Source of the DNA: Streptomyces xanthii
Lineage (GTDB): Bacteria; Actinomycetota; Actinomycetes; Streptomycetales; Streptomycetaceae
Reading direction: 5' to 3'
NCBI RefSeq assembly: GCF_014621695.1
Contig: NZ_CP061281.1
Span: forward strand, 5,270,001-5,334,000
Length of the DNA: 64,000 nt
Below, one piece after another: positions 1 to 7,548 of the stretch. The position numbers and the translations under genes are program-made. The notes under the pieces were generated by a model, which had not been told where the DNA came from, did no database searches, and saw only the letters and a list, made by a program, of their open reading frames with translations. Positions within the stretch are counted from its first letter, which is position 1. Every line of letters starts with the position of its first letter.

Positions 1-975
1 TTCTCCGCCGACGAGCGCATCGACGACCACACCCCCGCCGTCCGCCGCACCCCCACCCTGCGCCGCGGCCTCACCCGCCAGGCCGTCCTCCTCGTCGTCC
101 TGGTCCTGCTCGCCTTCGGCACCGCCCTCTACATGGGCGTCCGCAGCCCCTACCGCAGCGCGCCCCTCGGCGCACGCCACGTCGACCCGCTGCGCATGAC
201 CGTCATACCCCTCGCACCCACCGGCCCCGTCCCCGGAGCCGACGGCGCCGGCGAACTCTTCGCGCACAGCCCCGCCGCCTCGTTCGCCACAGCCGCCGAC
301 GGCATCGACGAACCCCGCGACGCCCACGGCACCGCCCACTTCTCCGACGGCCAGGTCCGCACCGCCCTGGACCTCGCCAAGCAGTACCTCGTCGCGTCCA
401 TGCTCGACCCCGACGTCCTCACCGGCGGCGCCGTCCGGCCCGTCCGCGCTCTCGTCGACCCCCAGCAGCTGCCCCAGTTCGACCGCAGCCTCGCCCACCC
501 CGCCGCCGACGGACGCTACGCCGCCACCGGCTGGCTGCTCCGCTTCGACCCCGGCCAGGTCCGCCTCGCCGGCTCCGGCATCCGCGTCCACGGCACCCTC
601 GACGTCGACGAGACCGACGCCAACAGCCTCGACGTCCTCTCCGACCACACCTTCGTCTACGCCCTGCGCCCCGCCCACGGCGACCGCGACGCCCGCGTCT
701 CCCTGTTCACCGTGCGCCGCGCCGTGCACTTCCGCTTCGACCGCGACGACCTGCGCGGCCGCACCGCCGAACTGCTCGCCTCCACCGTCCAGGCCGGGCC
801 GCTCGCCTGCGCCACGGACTCCTCCGCCCGGCTGCACCCCCTGCTCGCCGGGCAGCGCGCCGGACACTCCGGGGAGCAGGACCGCCCGGCCGGCACCGAC
901 CCGTACGCGACGGGCGGCCCGGCCGCGCTGTGCGGGGCGCTCGCACCGAGCGCCCAGCCCTCCCTCAAGCCCTGA
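1..975 (+). CDS. Membrane-anchored hypothetical protein, 5' truncated
   Basis: The reading frame is open from the first base of the window, so the true start lies upstream; 324 residues are visible. A basic stretch is followed by one hydrophobic segment at visible residues about 27-44, and then by a long region with no further membrane segment. This suggests a single-pass anchor with an extracytoplasmic domain. That domain is rich in Asp, Arg and Pro and includes several regular beta-like stretches (around HGTLDVDETD and DVLSDHTFVYALRP). I do not recognise the family. It ends 30 bases before the convergent M48 protease gene. The frame and the membrane segment are clear; the function is unknown. 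Confidence 0.75.
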   Translation, partial: FSADERIDDHTPAVRRTPTLRRGLTRQAVLLVVLVLLAFGTALYMGVRSPYRSAPLGARHVDPLRMTVIPLAPTGPVPGADGAGELFAHSPAASFATAADGIDEPRDAHGTAHFSDGQVRTALDLAKQYLVASMLDPDVLTGGAVRPVRALVDPQQLPQFDRSLAHPAADGRYAATGWLLRFDPGQVRLAGSGIRVHGTLDVDETDANSLDVLSDHTFVYALRPAHGDRDARVSLFTVRRAVHFRFDRDDLRGRTAELLASTVQAGPLACATDSSARLHPLLAGQRAGHSGEQDRPAGTDPYATGGPAALCGALAPSAQPSLKP

Positions 976-1005
976 ACCCGCTCCGCGGGCCCGGAGGCCT
1001 GCGGA

Positions 1006-2106
1006 TCACACGTCCTCGTCGGTGCCGTGATTCCCGCTGTTGCCCCCGCCGTTCCCGTTCCCGGAGCCGTTCGCACCGAAGTTCCCGAAGCCGCGCCGCA
1101 CCCGGCCGCCCAGGTCACCGGCACCGCCCGCGAGGTCGCTGACCAGCTTCATCAGCGGGTCCTTCGAGTTCTTCACGTGATCCGTGTAGTGCGCGGCCGA
1201 CTCACGGAACGAGTCCGACACCTTCGTGTCCTTGTCCTCGTCGCGGCGCGGGTAGTGCCCGTCCATCAGCCGCTGGTAGTCCCGCGTCTCGGACCACTTC
1301 TTCAGCTCGGCCGCCCGCACCGTCGTGAACGGGTGCGAGCGCGGCATCACGTTCAGGATCTTCAGGACCGAGTCCCGCAGATCGCCCCCGGCCTCGTACT
1401 CCTCGGCCTGCTTCAGGAACGCGTCCACGTTCATCTCGTGCAGGTGGTTGCCGCCCGCGATCTTCATCAGGCCGCGCATCGACGCCTGCAGGTCCTGGCC
1501 GACCAGGAGCCCCGCGCGGTCCGCCGACAGCTCGGACTTGCGGAACCACTCGCGCAGCGCCGTCACGATCGCCATGATCGCGAGATTGCCCAGCGGGATC
1601 CACGCCACCCGCAGCGCCAGGCTCGTCAGGAACAGCAGGATCGTCCGGTAGACCGCGTGCCCGGACAGCGCGTGCCCGACCTCGTGGCCCACCACGGCCC
1701 GCATCTCCTCCTCGTCCAGGAGCTCGACGAGACCCGTCGTGACCACGATGATCGGCTCGTCCAGGCCGATGCACATCGCGTTCGGCTGCGGGTCCTGGTT
1801 CACGTACATCGGCGGGACCTTCTCCAGGTCCAGGATGTAACAGGCGTCCCGCAGCATCGAGTTCAGATGCGCGAACTGCTCGTCGGACACCCGCACCGAG
1901 TCCGACAGGAACAGCAGGCGCAGACTCCGCTCGGGCAGCAGCCCGCTCAGCGCCTTGAAGACCGTGTCGAAACCGCTCAGCTTGCGCAGGGCGACCAGCG
2001 CCGAGCGGTCCGCCGGGTGCTCGTACGCCCGCGAGGAGATCCCCGGGAAGCGCCGGCGCTGCCTGCTCGGAACGTTGTCGTGCTGCTCGTTCGGTACGTC
2101 GGGCAT
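1006..2106 (-). CDS. M48 family membrane zinc metallopeptidase (HtpX-like)
   Basis: This 366-residue protein is a membrane-bound zinc endopeptidase of the M48/HtpX type, which in other bacteria takes part in membrane-protein quality control. The zinc motif HEVGH lies at residues 141-145 and the likely third ligand is the Glu of KSELSADRAG near residue 192. Two hydrophobic segments lie between these motifs. The C-terminus is a low-complexity Gly/Asn tail. I chose the ATG at 2106 because GGGGGA stands three bases upstream; an earlier in-frame start would add 37 unconserved-looking residues. The gene is divergent from a 46-residue membrane protein gene. Confidence 0.88.
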   Translation of the reverse strand: MPDVPNEQHDNVPSRQRRRFPGISSRAYEHPADRSALVALRKLSGFDTVFKALSGLLPERSLRLLFLSDSVRVSDEQFAHLNSMLRDACYILDLEKVPPMYVNQDPQPNAMCIGLDEPIIVVTTGLVELLDEEEMRAVVGHEVGHALSGHAVYRTILLFLTSLALRVAWIPLGNLAIMAIVTALREWFRKSELSADRAGLLVGQDLQASMRGLMKIAGGNHLHEMNVDAFLKQAEEYEAGGDLRDSVLKILNVMPRSHPFTTVRAAELKKWSETRDYQRLMDGHYPRRDEDKDTKVSDSFRESAAHYTDHVKNSKDPLMKLVSDLAGGAGDLGGRVRRGFGNFGANGSGNGNGGGNSGNHGTDEDV

Positions 2107-2234
2107 GCGTCCCCCATGTCGATGGCCGGTCGATCCTGTCGACGGCGTTTCGGTGTTCGGTTGTGCCCCCGAGGCGGAGTCCACCCTAGGCGGAGATACC
2201 GTGGCGGGGCAGCACACAGAAGGAGCGAACCGTC

Positions 2235-2375
2235 ATGGATCATGCCGAACACCTCATCGCCGCCGCGGCCCAGCAGGGCGCGGGCAATCTGTTGCGCATC
2301 GTGATCGTGGTGTCCGTCCTCGGTGCGGTGCTTCTCGCCTGGTTCCTGCTGCGCGGCTACAAGCGAGACGAATGA
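2235..2375 (+). CDS. Small single-pass membrane protein (46 aa)
   Basis: This short gene starts at an ATG ten bases downstream of a strong AGAAGGAG ribosome-binding site. It encodes 46 residues: an amphipathic N-terminus ([17 protein letters not shown]), one membrane segment at about residues 20-40, and a charged RGYKRDE end. It is divergent from the M48 protease gene and lies upstream of another tiny membrane protein and nadD. The ribosome-binding site, the clean membrane segment and third-position GC bias support a real gene. The function is unknown; a regulatory partner of the protease or an assembly factor is possible but speculative. Confidence 0.65.
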   Translation: MDHAEHLIAAAAQQGAGNLLRIVIVVSVLGAVLLAWFLLRGYKRDE

Positions 2376-2515
2376 CACCACCGGGATGGTTCCGGGCACG
2401 CGCGGCGATCCGTGGCGCCCGTACGGCAGAGTCGGCGTGAGCCCCGAGGAGGGGCCCGCATACGATGGGTCAGAAATCGTTGTCCCGATCCCACACCGGA
2501 TAGGTCCTGCTGAAG

Positions 2516-2680
2516 ATGAGCCTCCACGCCACCGCTGCCCAGCTGGCCACTCTCGCTGCCGAGGGCGGCGAGCACGGCGGCAACCACGAGAGCATCAGCC
2601 CCCTCATGACGGGCGGCGCCGCGCTCGTCATCCTGCTTCTGCTGCTGTGGATCACCACCCGCTTCAACCGCGACCGCTGA
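2516..2680 (+). CDS. Small single-pass membrane protein (54 aa)
   Basis: This 54-residue reading frame has an Ala/Gly/His-rich N-terminus and a single hydrophobic segment ([18 protein letters not shown]) ending in NRDR. Its layout resembles that of the 46-residue protein upstream: a soluble amphipathic part, then one membrane helix and a short basic tail. The Shine-Dalgarno sequence is weak (GAAG immediately before the ATG), so the start is less certain than for its neighbour. It ends 44 bases before the nadD start and may be co-transcribed with it. I do not recognise the family. Confidence 0.55.
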   Translation: MSLHATAAQLATLAAEGGEHGGNHESISPLMTGGAALVILLLLLWITTRFNRDR

Positions 2681-2724
2681 TCCCGGGCGAGGGCACGGGG
2701 ACCGGGCCAGTAGGCTCTGCTCGC

Positions 2725-3387
2725 ATGGGAGCGCAGGACATGCCTACCGGCCCGGTCAACAACCCGGCCGGCGGCCCGGATCGCGAGTGGGACTCGCCCG
2801 CCAAGCGGCGCCTCGGCGTCATGGGCGGAACGTTCGACCCGATCCACCACGGACACCTGGTGGCGGCCAGCGAGGTCGCCGCACAGTTCCACCTCGACGA
2901 GGTGGTCTTCGTGCCGACCGGACAGCCGTGGCAGAAGAGCGACAAGCACGTGTCGCCGGCCGAGGACCGCTATCTGATGACGGTCATCGCGACCGCCGAG
3001 AACCCCCAGTTCTCGGTGAGCCGCATCGACATCGACCGCGGCGGCCCCACCTACACCACGGACACCCTGCGTGACCTGCGCGCGCTCAACCCGGACACGG
3101 ACCTCTTCTTCATCACGGGCGCCGACGCCCTCAGCCAGATCCTGACCTGGCGGTACACCGAAGAGCTCTTCTCCCTGGCACACTTCATCGGCGTCACCCG
3201 GCCCGGCCACACACTGGCCAACCCCGGGCTCCCCGAGGACGGCGTCTCGTTCGTCGAGGTGCCCGCGCTCGCGATCTCGTCCACAGACTGCCGTGACAGA
3301 GTCGCCAAGGGCGACCCCATCTGGTACATGGTGCCGGACGGTGTGGTGCGCTACATCGACAAGCGCCAGCTGTACCGCGGCGACTGA
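2725..3387 (+). CDS. nadD: Nicotinate-nucleotide adenylyltransferase
   Basis: NadD transfers AMP from ATP to nicotinate mononucleotide to form deamido-NAD in the NAD biosynthesis pathway. The nucleotidyltransferase signature [12 protein letters not shown] lies near residues 34-45, and the C-terminal ISSTDCR matches the ISSTxxR motif of the family. The length (about 220 residues) is normal apart from a short Pro/Gly-rich N-terminal extension. The ATG at 2725 is given; a second ATG at 2740 has a better-placed GGGAG and could be the real start (215 residues). The gene heads a typical actinobacterial cluster with an LCP/LytR_C protein, rsfS and a phosphatase. Confidence 0.93.
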   Translation: MGAQDMPTGPVNNPAGGPDREWDSPAKRRLGVMGGTFDPIHHGHLVAASEVAAQFHLDEVVFVPTGQPWQKSDKHVSPAEDRYLMTVIATAENPQFSVSRIDIDRGGPTYTTDTLRDLRALNPDTDLFFITGADALSQILTWRYTEELFSLAHFIGVTRPGHTLANPGLPEDGVSFVEVPALAISSTDCRDRVAKGDPIWYMVPDGVVRYIDKRQLYRGD

Positions 3388-3413
3388 ACCCTGCACCGCC
3401 GAGAGGGGCATCG

Positions 3414-5033
3414 GTGAACGACCGATACGACGGTTACGACCAGCAGAATTACGAGCTGGTCGGCTACGACGAGTTCGGCCGGCCTGTCTACCGGCAGGCT
3501 CAGCAAGCGCCGTCGTACGAGCAGAACGCAGGGTACGGATACGGCTACGACCCGTACGCGCCCGGGCAGCAGCAGCAACAGCAGCAGCAAGCGCCGCAGC
3601 AGCAGCCGCAGTACGACCCGTACGCCGGCCACCCGCAGCAGGACGGCGGCTACGACCCCTACGGCGCCGCCTCCGGCACGGCTCAGCAGCCCCGGCAGAC
3701 CGAGCAGGCCACCGCGTACATCCCGCAGCAGGCGCCCGCGCCCGCCGGGCCGGAGCGCCGTGAGGACCGCGACTACCGCACCGAGCAGTTCGACTTCGTC
3801 GAGGAACCGGACGAGAACTCCGAGGACGTCATCGACTGGCTCAAGTTCACGGAGTCGCGCAGCGAGCGCCGTGAAGAGGCCAAACGGCGCGGCCGCAACC
3901 GGATCACCGCCCTCGTCGTCGTCCTCGCCCTGTGCCTCATCGGCGGCGTCGGCTACCTCGGCTACCAGGGCAAGCTGCCCTTCCTCGGCGGCGACGACGC
4001 CAAGAAGGACGGCCCCGCCGCGGCCGGACCGCAGAACCGCGACGTGATCGTCGTCCACCTGCACAACACCAAGGGCGGCGGCACCTCCAGCGCCCTCCTG
4101 GTCAACAACACCACCACCGGCCAGGCCACCACCGTCCTGCTGCCCAACGCGCTCGCCCTCAGCGGCGAGGACGGCAGCGCCACCACGCTCGCCAAGTCCG
4201 TCGACGAGGACGGCTCCGCCGGCACCGGCGACTCCATCGACACCCTCCTCGGCACCGACATCGAGGGCACCTGGCGCCTCGACACCCCCTACCTCAACAA
4301 CCTCGTCGAACTCGTCGGCAACATCGAGGTCACCACGAACACCGACGTGCCCGACCCCGCCAAGAAGGGCACCTTCCTCGTCCACAAGGGCCAGGAGCAG
4401 ACCCTCTCGGGCCCGGCGGCCGTCGCGTACGCCACCTACCGCGCCAAGGGCGAGGCCCAGACCGCGCAGCTCCTGCGGTTCGGCCAGGTCATGCAGGGCG
4501 TCCTGCGCAAGCTGTCCTCCGACCCGCAGGCCGCGACGACGACCGTCCAGACCCTCGCCCAGATCCTCGACCCCTCGCTCACCGAGAAGGACCTCGGCGC
4601 CTTCCTCGCCAAGCTCGCCGACCACGCCAAGGAAGGCGACTACAAGACGGCGCTCCTGCCCGTCGGGCAGGACGGCACCCTCTCCGAGGCCGCCGCGAAC
4701 TCCGTCGTCGAGGACGTGCTCGGCGGCACCGTGAAGGCCCCCGCCGAGGGCGACGCCCTGCGCGTCGGCGTCAAGAACGCCACCGGCGACAAGGACCGCT
4801 CCGAGAAGGCCCGCATCACCCTGGTCAACGGCGGCTACACCTTCGTCGAGGCCGGCACCGGCACCACCGCCGCCACCTCCCAGGTCACCTACGCCGACGC
4901 CGCCCGCAAGAACGACGCCGTCGAGGTCGCCAAGACCCTCGGCCTCCCCGCGAGCGCCGTGAAGAAGGGCAAGGCGGCGGCCAACGCGGACGTCACCGTC
5001 GTCATCGGCCAGGACTACACCGGCGGCAACTGA
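3414..5033 (+). CDS. LCP-like membrane protein with LytR C-terminal domain
   Basis: The 539-residue protein has a cytoplasmic N-terminus rich in Tyr, Gln and Gly (residues 1-115, including a run of Gln), an acidic stretch, one membrane helix at about 164-184, and an extracytoplasmic LCP-like region. A LytR_C-type domain follows at about 446-537. LCP proteins attach glycopolymers to peptidoglycan. Here the LCP core is divergent: the region GPAAVAYATYRAKGEAQTAQ aligns with the usual arginine-rich active-site segment but lacks most of its arginines, so ligase activity is doubtful. The start is a GTG preceded by GAGAGGGG. It lies 26 bases after nadD and upstream of rsfS, a conserved arrangement. 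Confidence 0.8.
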   Translation: MNDRYDGYDQQNYELVGYDEFGRPVYRQAQQAPSYEQNAGYGYGYDPYAPGQQQQQQQQAPQQQPQYDPYAGHPQQDGGYDPYGAASGTAQQPRQTEQATAYIPQQAPAPAGPERREDRDYRTEQFDFVEEPDENSEDVIDWLKFTESRSERREEAKRRGRNRITALVVVLALCLIGGVGYLGYQGKLPFLGGDDAKKDGPAAAGPQNRDVIVVHLHNTKGGGTSSALLVNNTTTGQATTVLLPNALALSGEDGSATTLAKSVDEDGSAGTGDSIDTLLGTDIEGTWRLDTPYLNNLVELVGNIEVTTNTDVPDPAKKGTFLVHKGQEQTLSGPAAVAYATYRAKGEAQTAQLLRFGQVMQGVLRKLSSDPQAATTTVQTLAQILDPSLTEKDLGAFLAKLADHAKEGDYKTALLPVGQDGTLSEAAANSVVEDVLGGTVKAPAEGDALRVGVKNATGDKDRSEKARITLVNGGYTFVEAGTGTTAATSQVTYADAARKNDAVEVAKTLGLPASAVKKGKAAANADVTVVIGQDYTGGN

Positions 5034-5040
5034 GCCCCGA

Positions 5041-5066
5041 CCGGCGCCCCCGCGGCGGGGCGCCGG
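5041..5066 (+). terminator. Hairpin after the LCP gene
   Basis: A perfect 10-bp stem (CCGGCGCCCC pairing with GGGGCGCCGG) with a six-base loop begins seven bases after the stop codon of the LCP-like gene. There is no T-run, as is common for Streptomyces terminators. It may end or attenuate transcription before rsfS. Confidence 0.6.
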
Positions 5067-5173
5067 TAATGCCGTGAGGCGTGTCGGCGGGTCGTGAGAC
5101 CCTTGGAGTACCCGCCCGTGCGGGCCCGCACGGGCCACGCCGGGGGTCCTGACCGCCGACCGAAAGCCTTGTA

Positions 5174-5611
5174 GTGACCGCCACCGACCGTTCCATCGAG
5201 CTCATCACCGTCGCCTCCCAGGCGGCCGCCGACAAGCTCGCGCACGACATCATCGCCTACGACGTCAGCGACGTGCTGTCCATCACGGACGCCTTCCTGC
5301 TGGCCTCGGCGCCCAACGACCGCCAGGTCAAGTCGATCGTCGACGAGATCGAGGAGCGGCTCAGCAAGGAGCTCGGCGCCAAGCCCGTGCGCCGCGAGGG
5401 CGACCGCGACGCCCGCTGGATCCTGCTCGACTACGTCGACATCGTCGTCCACGTCCAGCACAGCGAGGAGCGCGTCTTCTACGCCCTCGAGCGCCTGTGG
5501 AAGGACTGCCCCGAGCTCGACCTGCCCGAGGACGCCAAGGCCACCCGCGGCAAGGCCGCCGAGCACGCCGAGCAGACCGCCGCCGCCGCCGACGCGGGGG
5601 AGCTGCTTTGA
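5174..5611 (+). CDS. rsfS: Ribosome silencing factor RsfS
   Basis: RsfS (RsfA/Iojap family) binds ribosomal protein L14 on the 50S subunit and blocks joining with 30S, lowering translation in starvation. The 145-residue protein shows the family features: an N-terminal helix, DVLSITDAFLLASAPNDRQV, and the core segment DARWILLDYVDIVVHVQ near residue 90. The tail is Ala/Glu-rich. It begins with GTG. Its stop codon overlaps the TTG start of the following phosphatase gene, so the two are translationally coupled. Confidence 0.93.
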   Translation: MTATDRSIELITVASQAAADKLAHDIIAYDVSDVLSITDAFLLASAPNDRQVKSIVDEIEERLSKELGAKPVRREGDRDARWILLDYVDIVVHVQHSEERVFYALERLWKDCPELDLPEDAKATRGKAAEHAEQTAAAADAGELL

Positions 5612-6255
5612 CCCGCTCCGCACGGGGGCGGCGGGTCATCCTCTGGCGCCACGGCCAGACGTCCTGGAACCTGGAGCGCCGCTTCCAGGGCTCCACGGAC
5701 ATCGAGCTGACCGAGACCGGCCTCGCCCAGGCCCGGCGCGCCGCCCGGCTCCTCGCCTCCATGAAGCCGGACGCGATCGTCGCGTCCGACCTCAAGCGGG
5801 CCGCGGCCACCGCCGCCGAGCTCGCCACCCTCACCGGCCTCGACGTCACGCACGACGAAGGCCTGCGCGAGACGTACGCCGGCGAGTGGCAGGGCCTCAC
5901 CCACGAGGAGATCATCGCGCGCTACGGCGAGCAGTACGCGGCGTGGAAGCGCGGCGAGCCCGTGCGGCGCGGCGGCGGCGAGCTGGAGACCGAGGTCGCC
6001 GACCGGGCCGCCCCCGTCGTGCTGCGTCATGCCGACAAGCTGCCCGAGGACGGGCTGCTGGTCGTCGTCAGCCACGGCGGCACCATCCGCACCACCATCG
6101 GCCGTCTCCTCGGCCTGGAGCCCCACCACTGGGAGAGCCTCGGCGGCCTGTCGAACTGCTGCTGGTCGGCCCTCGGCGAGGGCGCCCGCGGCTGGCGGCT
6201 GCTGGAGCACAACGCGGGCACGCTGCCCGAGCCGGTCCTCGGAGACGACGACTGA
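5608..6255 (+). CDS. Histidine phosphatase (phosphoglycerate mutase-like)
   Basis: This is a 215-residue histidine phosphatase of the phosphoglycerate mutase superfamily. The catalytic signature LWRHGQTSWN is close to the N-terminus and the second histidine lies in VVVSHGGTIRTT. The substrate cannot be read from the sequence; homologues act on phosphoglycerates, phosphosugars or other phosphomonoesters. A TTG start at 5608 is chosen because it overlaps the rsfS stop (TTGA) and has GGGGGAG just upstream; no ATG or GTG lies near the conserved start of the domain. A strong hairpin at 6280-6306 follows. Confidence 0.88.
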   Translation: MTRSARGRRVILWRHGQTSWNLERRFQGSTDIELTETGLAQARRAARLLASMKPDAIVASDLKRAAATAAELATLTGLDVTHDEGLRETYAGEWQGLTHEEIIARYGEQYAAWKRGEPVRRGGGELETEVADRAAPVVLRHADKLPEDGLLVVVSHGGTIRTTIGRLLGLEPHHWESLGGLSNCCWSALGEGARGWRLLEHNAGTLPEPVLGDDD

Positions 6256-6279
6256 CCCGGCCCGCCCACGACGGTGAGG

Positions 6280-6306
6280 CCGGTCCCCGCGGGCCACGGG
6301 GACCGG
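6280..6306 (+). terminator. Hairpin terminator after the phosphatase gene
   Basis: A perfect 10-bp stem, CCGGTCCCCG with CGGGGACCGG, encloses a seven-base loop about 25 bases after the stop codon of the histidine phosphatase. It is followed by ATTTCACTTTC, a weak T-rich stretch. It probably ends the nadD-rsfS transcription unit before the tRNA gene. Confidence 0.65.
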
Positions 6307-6347
6307 ATTTCACTTTCTGGCTGGTGGCAGGCTAAAGTTCTTCTTGT
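6307..6347 (+). promoter_or_regulatory. Candidate tRNA promoter
   Basis: Upstream of the first tRNA-Ala, TTCACT is followed 18 bases later by TAAAGT. The second tRNA copy has TAATGT at a comparable distance. This is a by-eye hexamer match only; no conserved sequence was compared. Confidence 0.35.
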
Positions 6348-6389
6348 TCGGCCCGCCGGGGAGAAACCCGGAGGGAAGAACAGAAGCAA

Positions 6390-6462
6390 GGGGCTATAGC
6401 TCAGTTGGTAGAGCGCCTGCATGGCATGCAGGAGGTCAGGAGTTCAATTCTCCTTAGCTCCA
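6390..6462 (+). tRNA. tRNA-Ala (GGC anticodon), copy 1
   Basis: The 73 bases fold as a standard cloverleaf. The acceptor stem GGGGCTA pairs with TAGCTCC (one G-T pair), the D stem is GCTC/GAGC, and the anticodon stem CCTGC/GCAGG has the loop ATGGCAT, giving anticodon GGC. The T stem is AGGAG/CTCCT with loop TTCAATT. CCA is not encoded beyond the discriminator A. It reads the common alanine codon GCC. An identical copy lies at 9725-9797. Confidence 0.97.
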
Positions 6463-6467
6463 CAGCA

Positions 6468-6505
6468 GATCCCGCCCGATCGATCCGATCGGGCGGGATC
6501 TTTTT
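6468..6505 (+). terminator. Rho-independent terminator after tRNA-Ala copy 1
   Basis: A perfect 14-bp stem (GATCCCGCCCGATC with its complement) and a five-base loop are followed directly by TTTTT. It begins six bases after the tRNA. It may also serve the XRE gene arriving from the opposite strand. Confidence 0.9.
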
Positions 6506-7425
6506 CATCTCCGGGATTCTCCGAGGACCCGGTCCTCGTCCCCTTCCTCGTCCCGGGACGCGCGAATGCGGACGAGCCCCTCCCGCGTCTCCCCGTCCGC
6601 CGGCGCGTAGGCGACGATCCGGCACTCCGGCAGCCCGTCGACCGACAGGGACGTCGACGTCATCCGCAGCTCGCCCGGAACCGACCGGTGCCGGAACGTC
6701 TTCACCCGCGACCCCGGCGGTGCCACGTCCCCGCTCTCCCACATCCGCGCGAACTCCGGGCTCGCCACCGTCAGCTCCCGCACGAACTCCTCCCACGCCG
6801 GCTCGCCCACGTGCCGCCCGTACCCCGAGCGCAGCGTCGCCACCATCACCGGCAGCTCCACGTCCCGGAACACCAGCGGACAGGTCAGCTCCGGCGCCAC
6901 GAACAGCGTCCACAGCGCGTTCGTCCGCGGGCCCATGGTCGCCGGCGACACGATGAACACGTCCCGGTAGGCGGCATTGGTCGCCAGCAGATCGAAACGC
7001 GCGTTGTAGACCACCGCCGGGAGCGGATCCATCGCGTCCAGCACCGCCTGCAGCTCCGGCCCCACCGTCACCGGCGCCGCCTCCCGCACCGGCTCGTACG
7101 GCACCTCCGCCAGGTGGTACAGATGCTCCCGCTCCGGCAGGTCCAGCCGCAGCGTGCGTGCCACCGCGTCCAGGACCTGCGCCGACGCGTTGATCGGACG
7201 GCCCTGCTCCAGCCACGTGTACCAGGTGACCCCCACGCCGGACAGCTGCGCGACCTCCTCCCGGCGCAGTCCCGGCGTCCGCCGCCGCGGCCCCGCCGGC
7301 ATCCCCACGTCCTGCGGACTCACCCGCGCCCTGCGCCGCCGTAAGAACGCCGCGAGCTCCGGCCTGCGGCGATCCGCAGGCCGCGGGTGCGCACCGTGCC
7401 GCGATCCGTGCTGCCCAGTGGTCAT
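6505..7425 (-). CDS. XRE-family regulator with MmyB-like ligand domain
   Basis: This 306-residue repressor-type regulator has an N-terminal helix-turn-helix of the type RRTPGLRREEVAQLSGVGVTWYTWLEQGR (about residues 46-74). An MmyB-like ligand-binding domain follows. The family typically controls an adjacent divergently transcribed exporter or oxidoreductase, and here an MFS drug exporter gene starts 124 bases away in the opposite direction. The ATG at 7425 is preferred because GGGGGA lies ten bases upstream; an ATG at 7443 is also in frame. The pair sits between two identical tRNA-Ala genes, which may mark an insertion. Confidence 0.87.
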   Translation of the reverse strand: MTTGQHGSRHGAHPRPADRRRPELAAFLRRRRARVSPQDVGMPAGPRRRTPGLRREEVAQLSGVGVTWYTWLEQGRPINASAQVLDAVARTLRLDLPEREHLYHLAEVPYEPVREAAPVTVGPELQAVLDAMDPLPAVVYNARFDLLATNAAYRDVFIVSPATMGPRTNALWTLFVAPELTCPLVFRDVELPVMVATLRSGYGRHVGEPAWEEFVRELTVASPEFARMWESGDVAPPGSRVKTFRHRSVPGELRMTSTSLSVDGLPECRIVAYAPADGETREGLVRIRASRDEEGDEDRVLGESRR

Positions 7426-7548
7426 CGTCGTCACATCCCCCATCGTCCGCGCCCGCCCCGCGCCCCGGAAGGCGCCTGCCGGGTGGTGCCGGTACCAGCA
7501 TCAGCGGGCTCTCGGTACCCGTGCCGGACCCGCGTCACTGTTGCCGCC

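Noticed and set aside
3932..5077. Long Arg/Pro-rich frame in another phase of the LCP-like gene
   Set aside because: It is a high-GC shadow; the LCP frame has a membrane helix, domain structure and correct codon bias.
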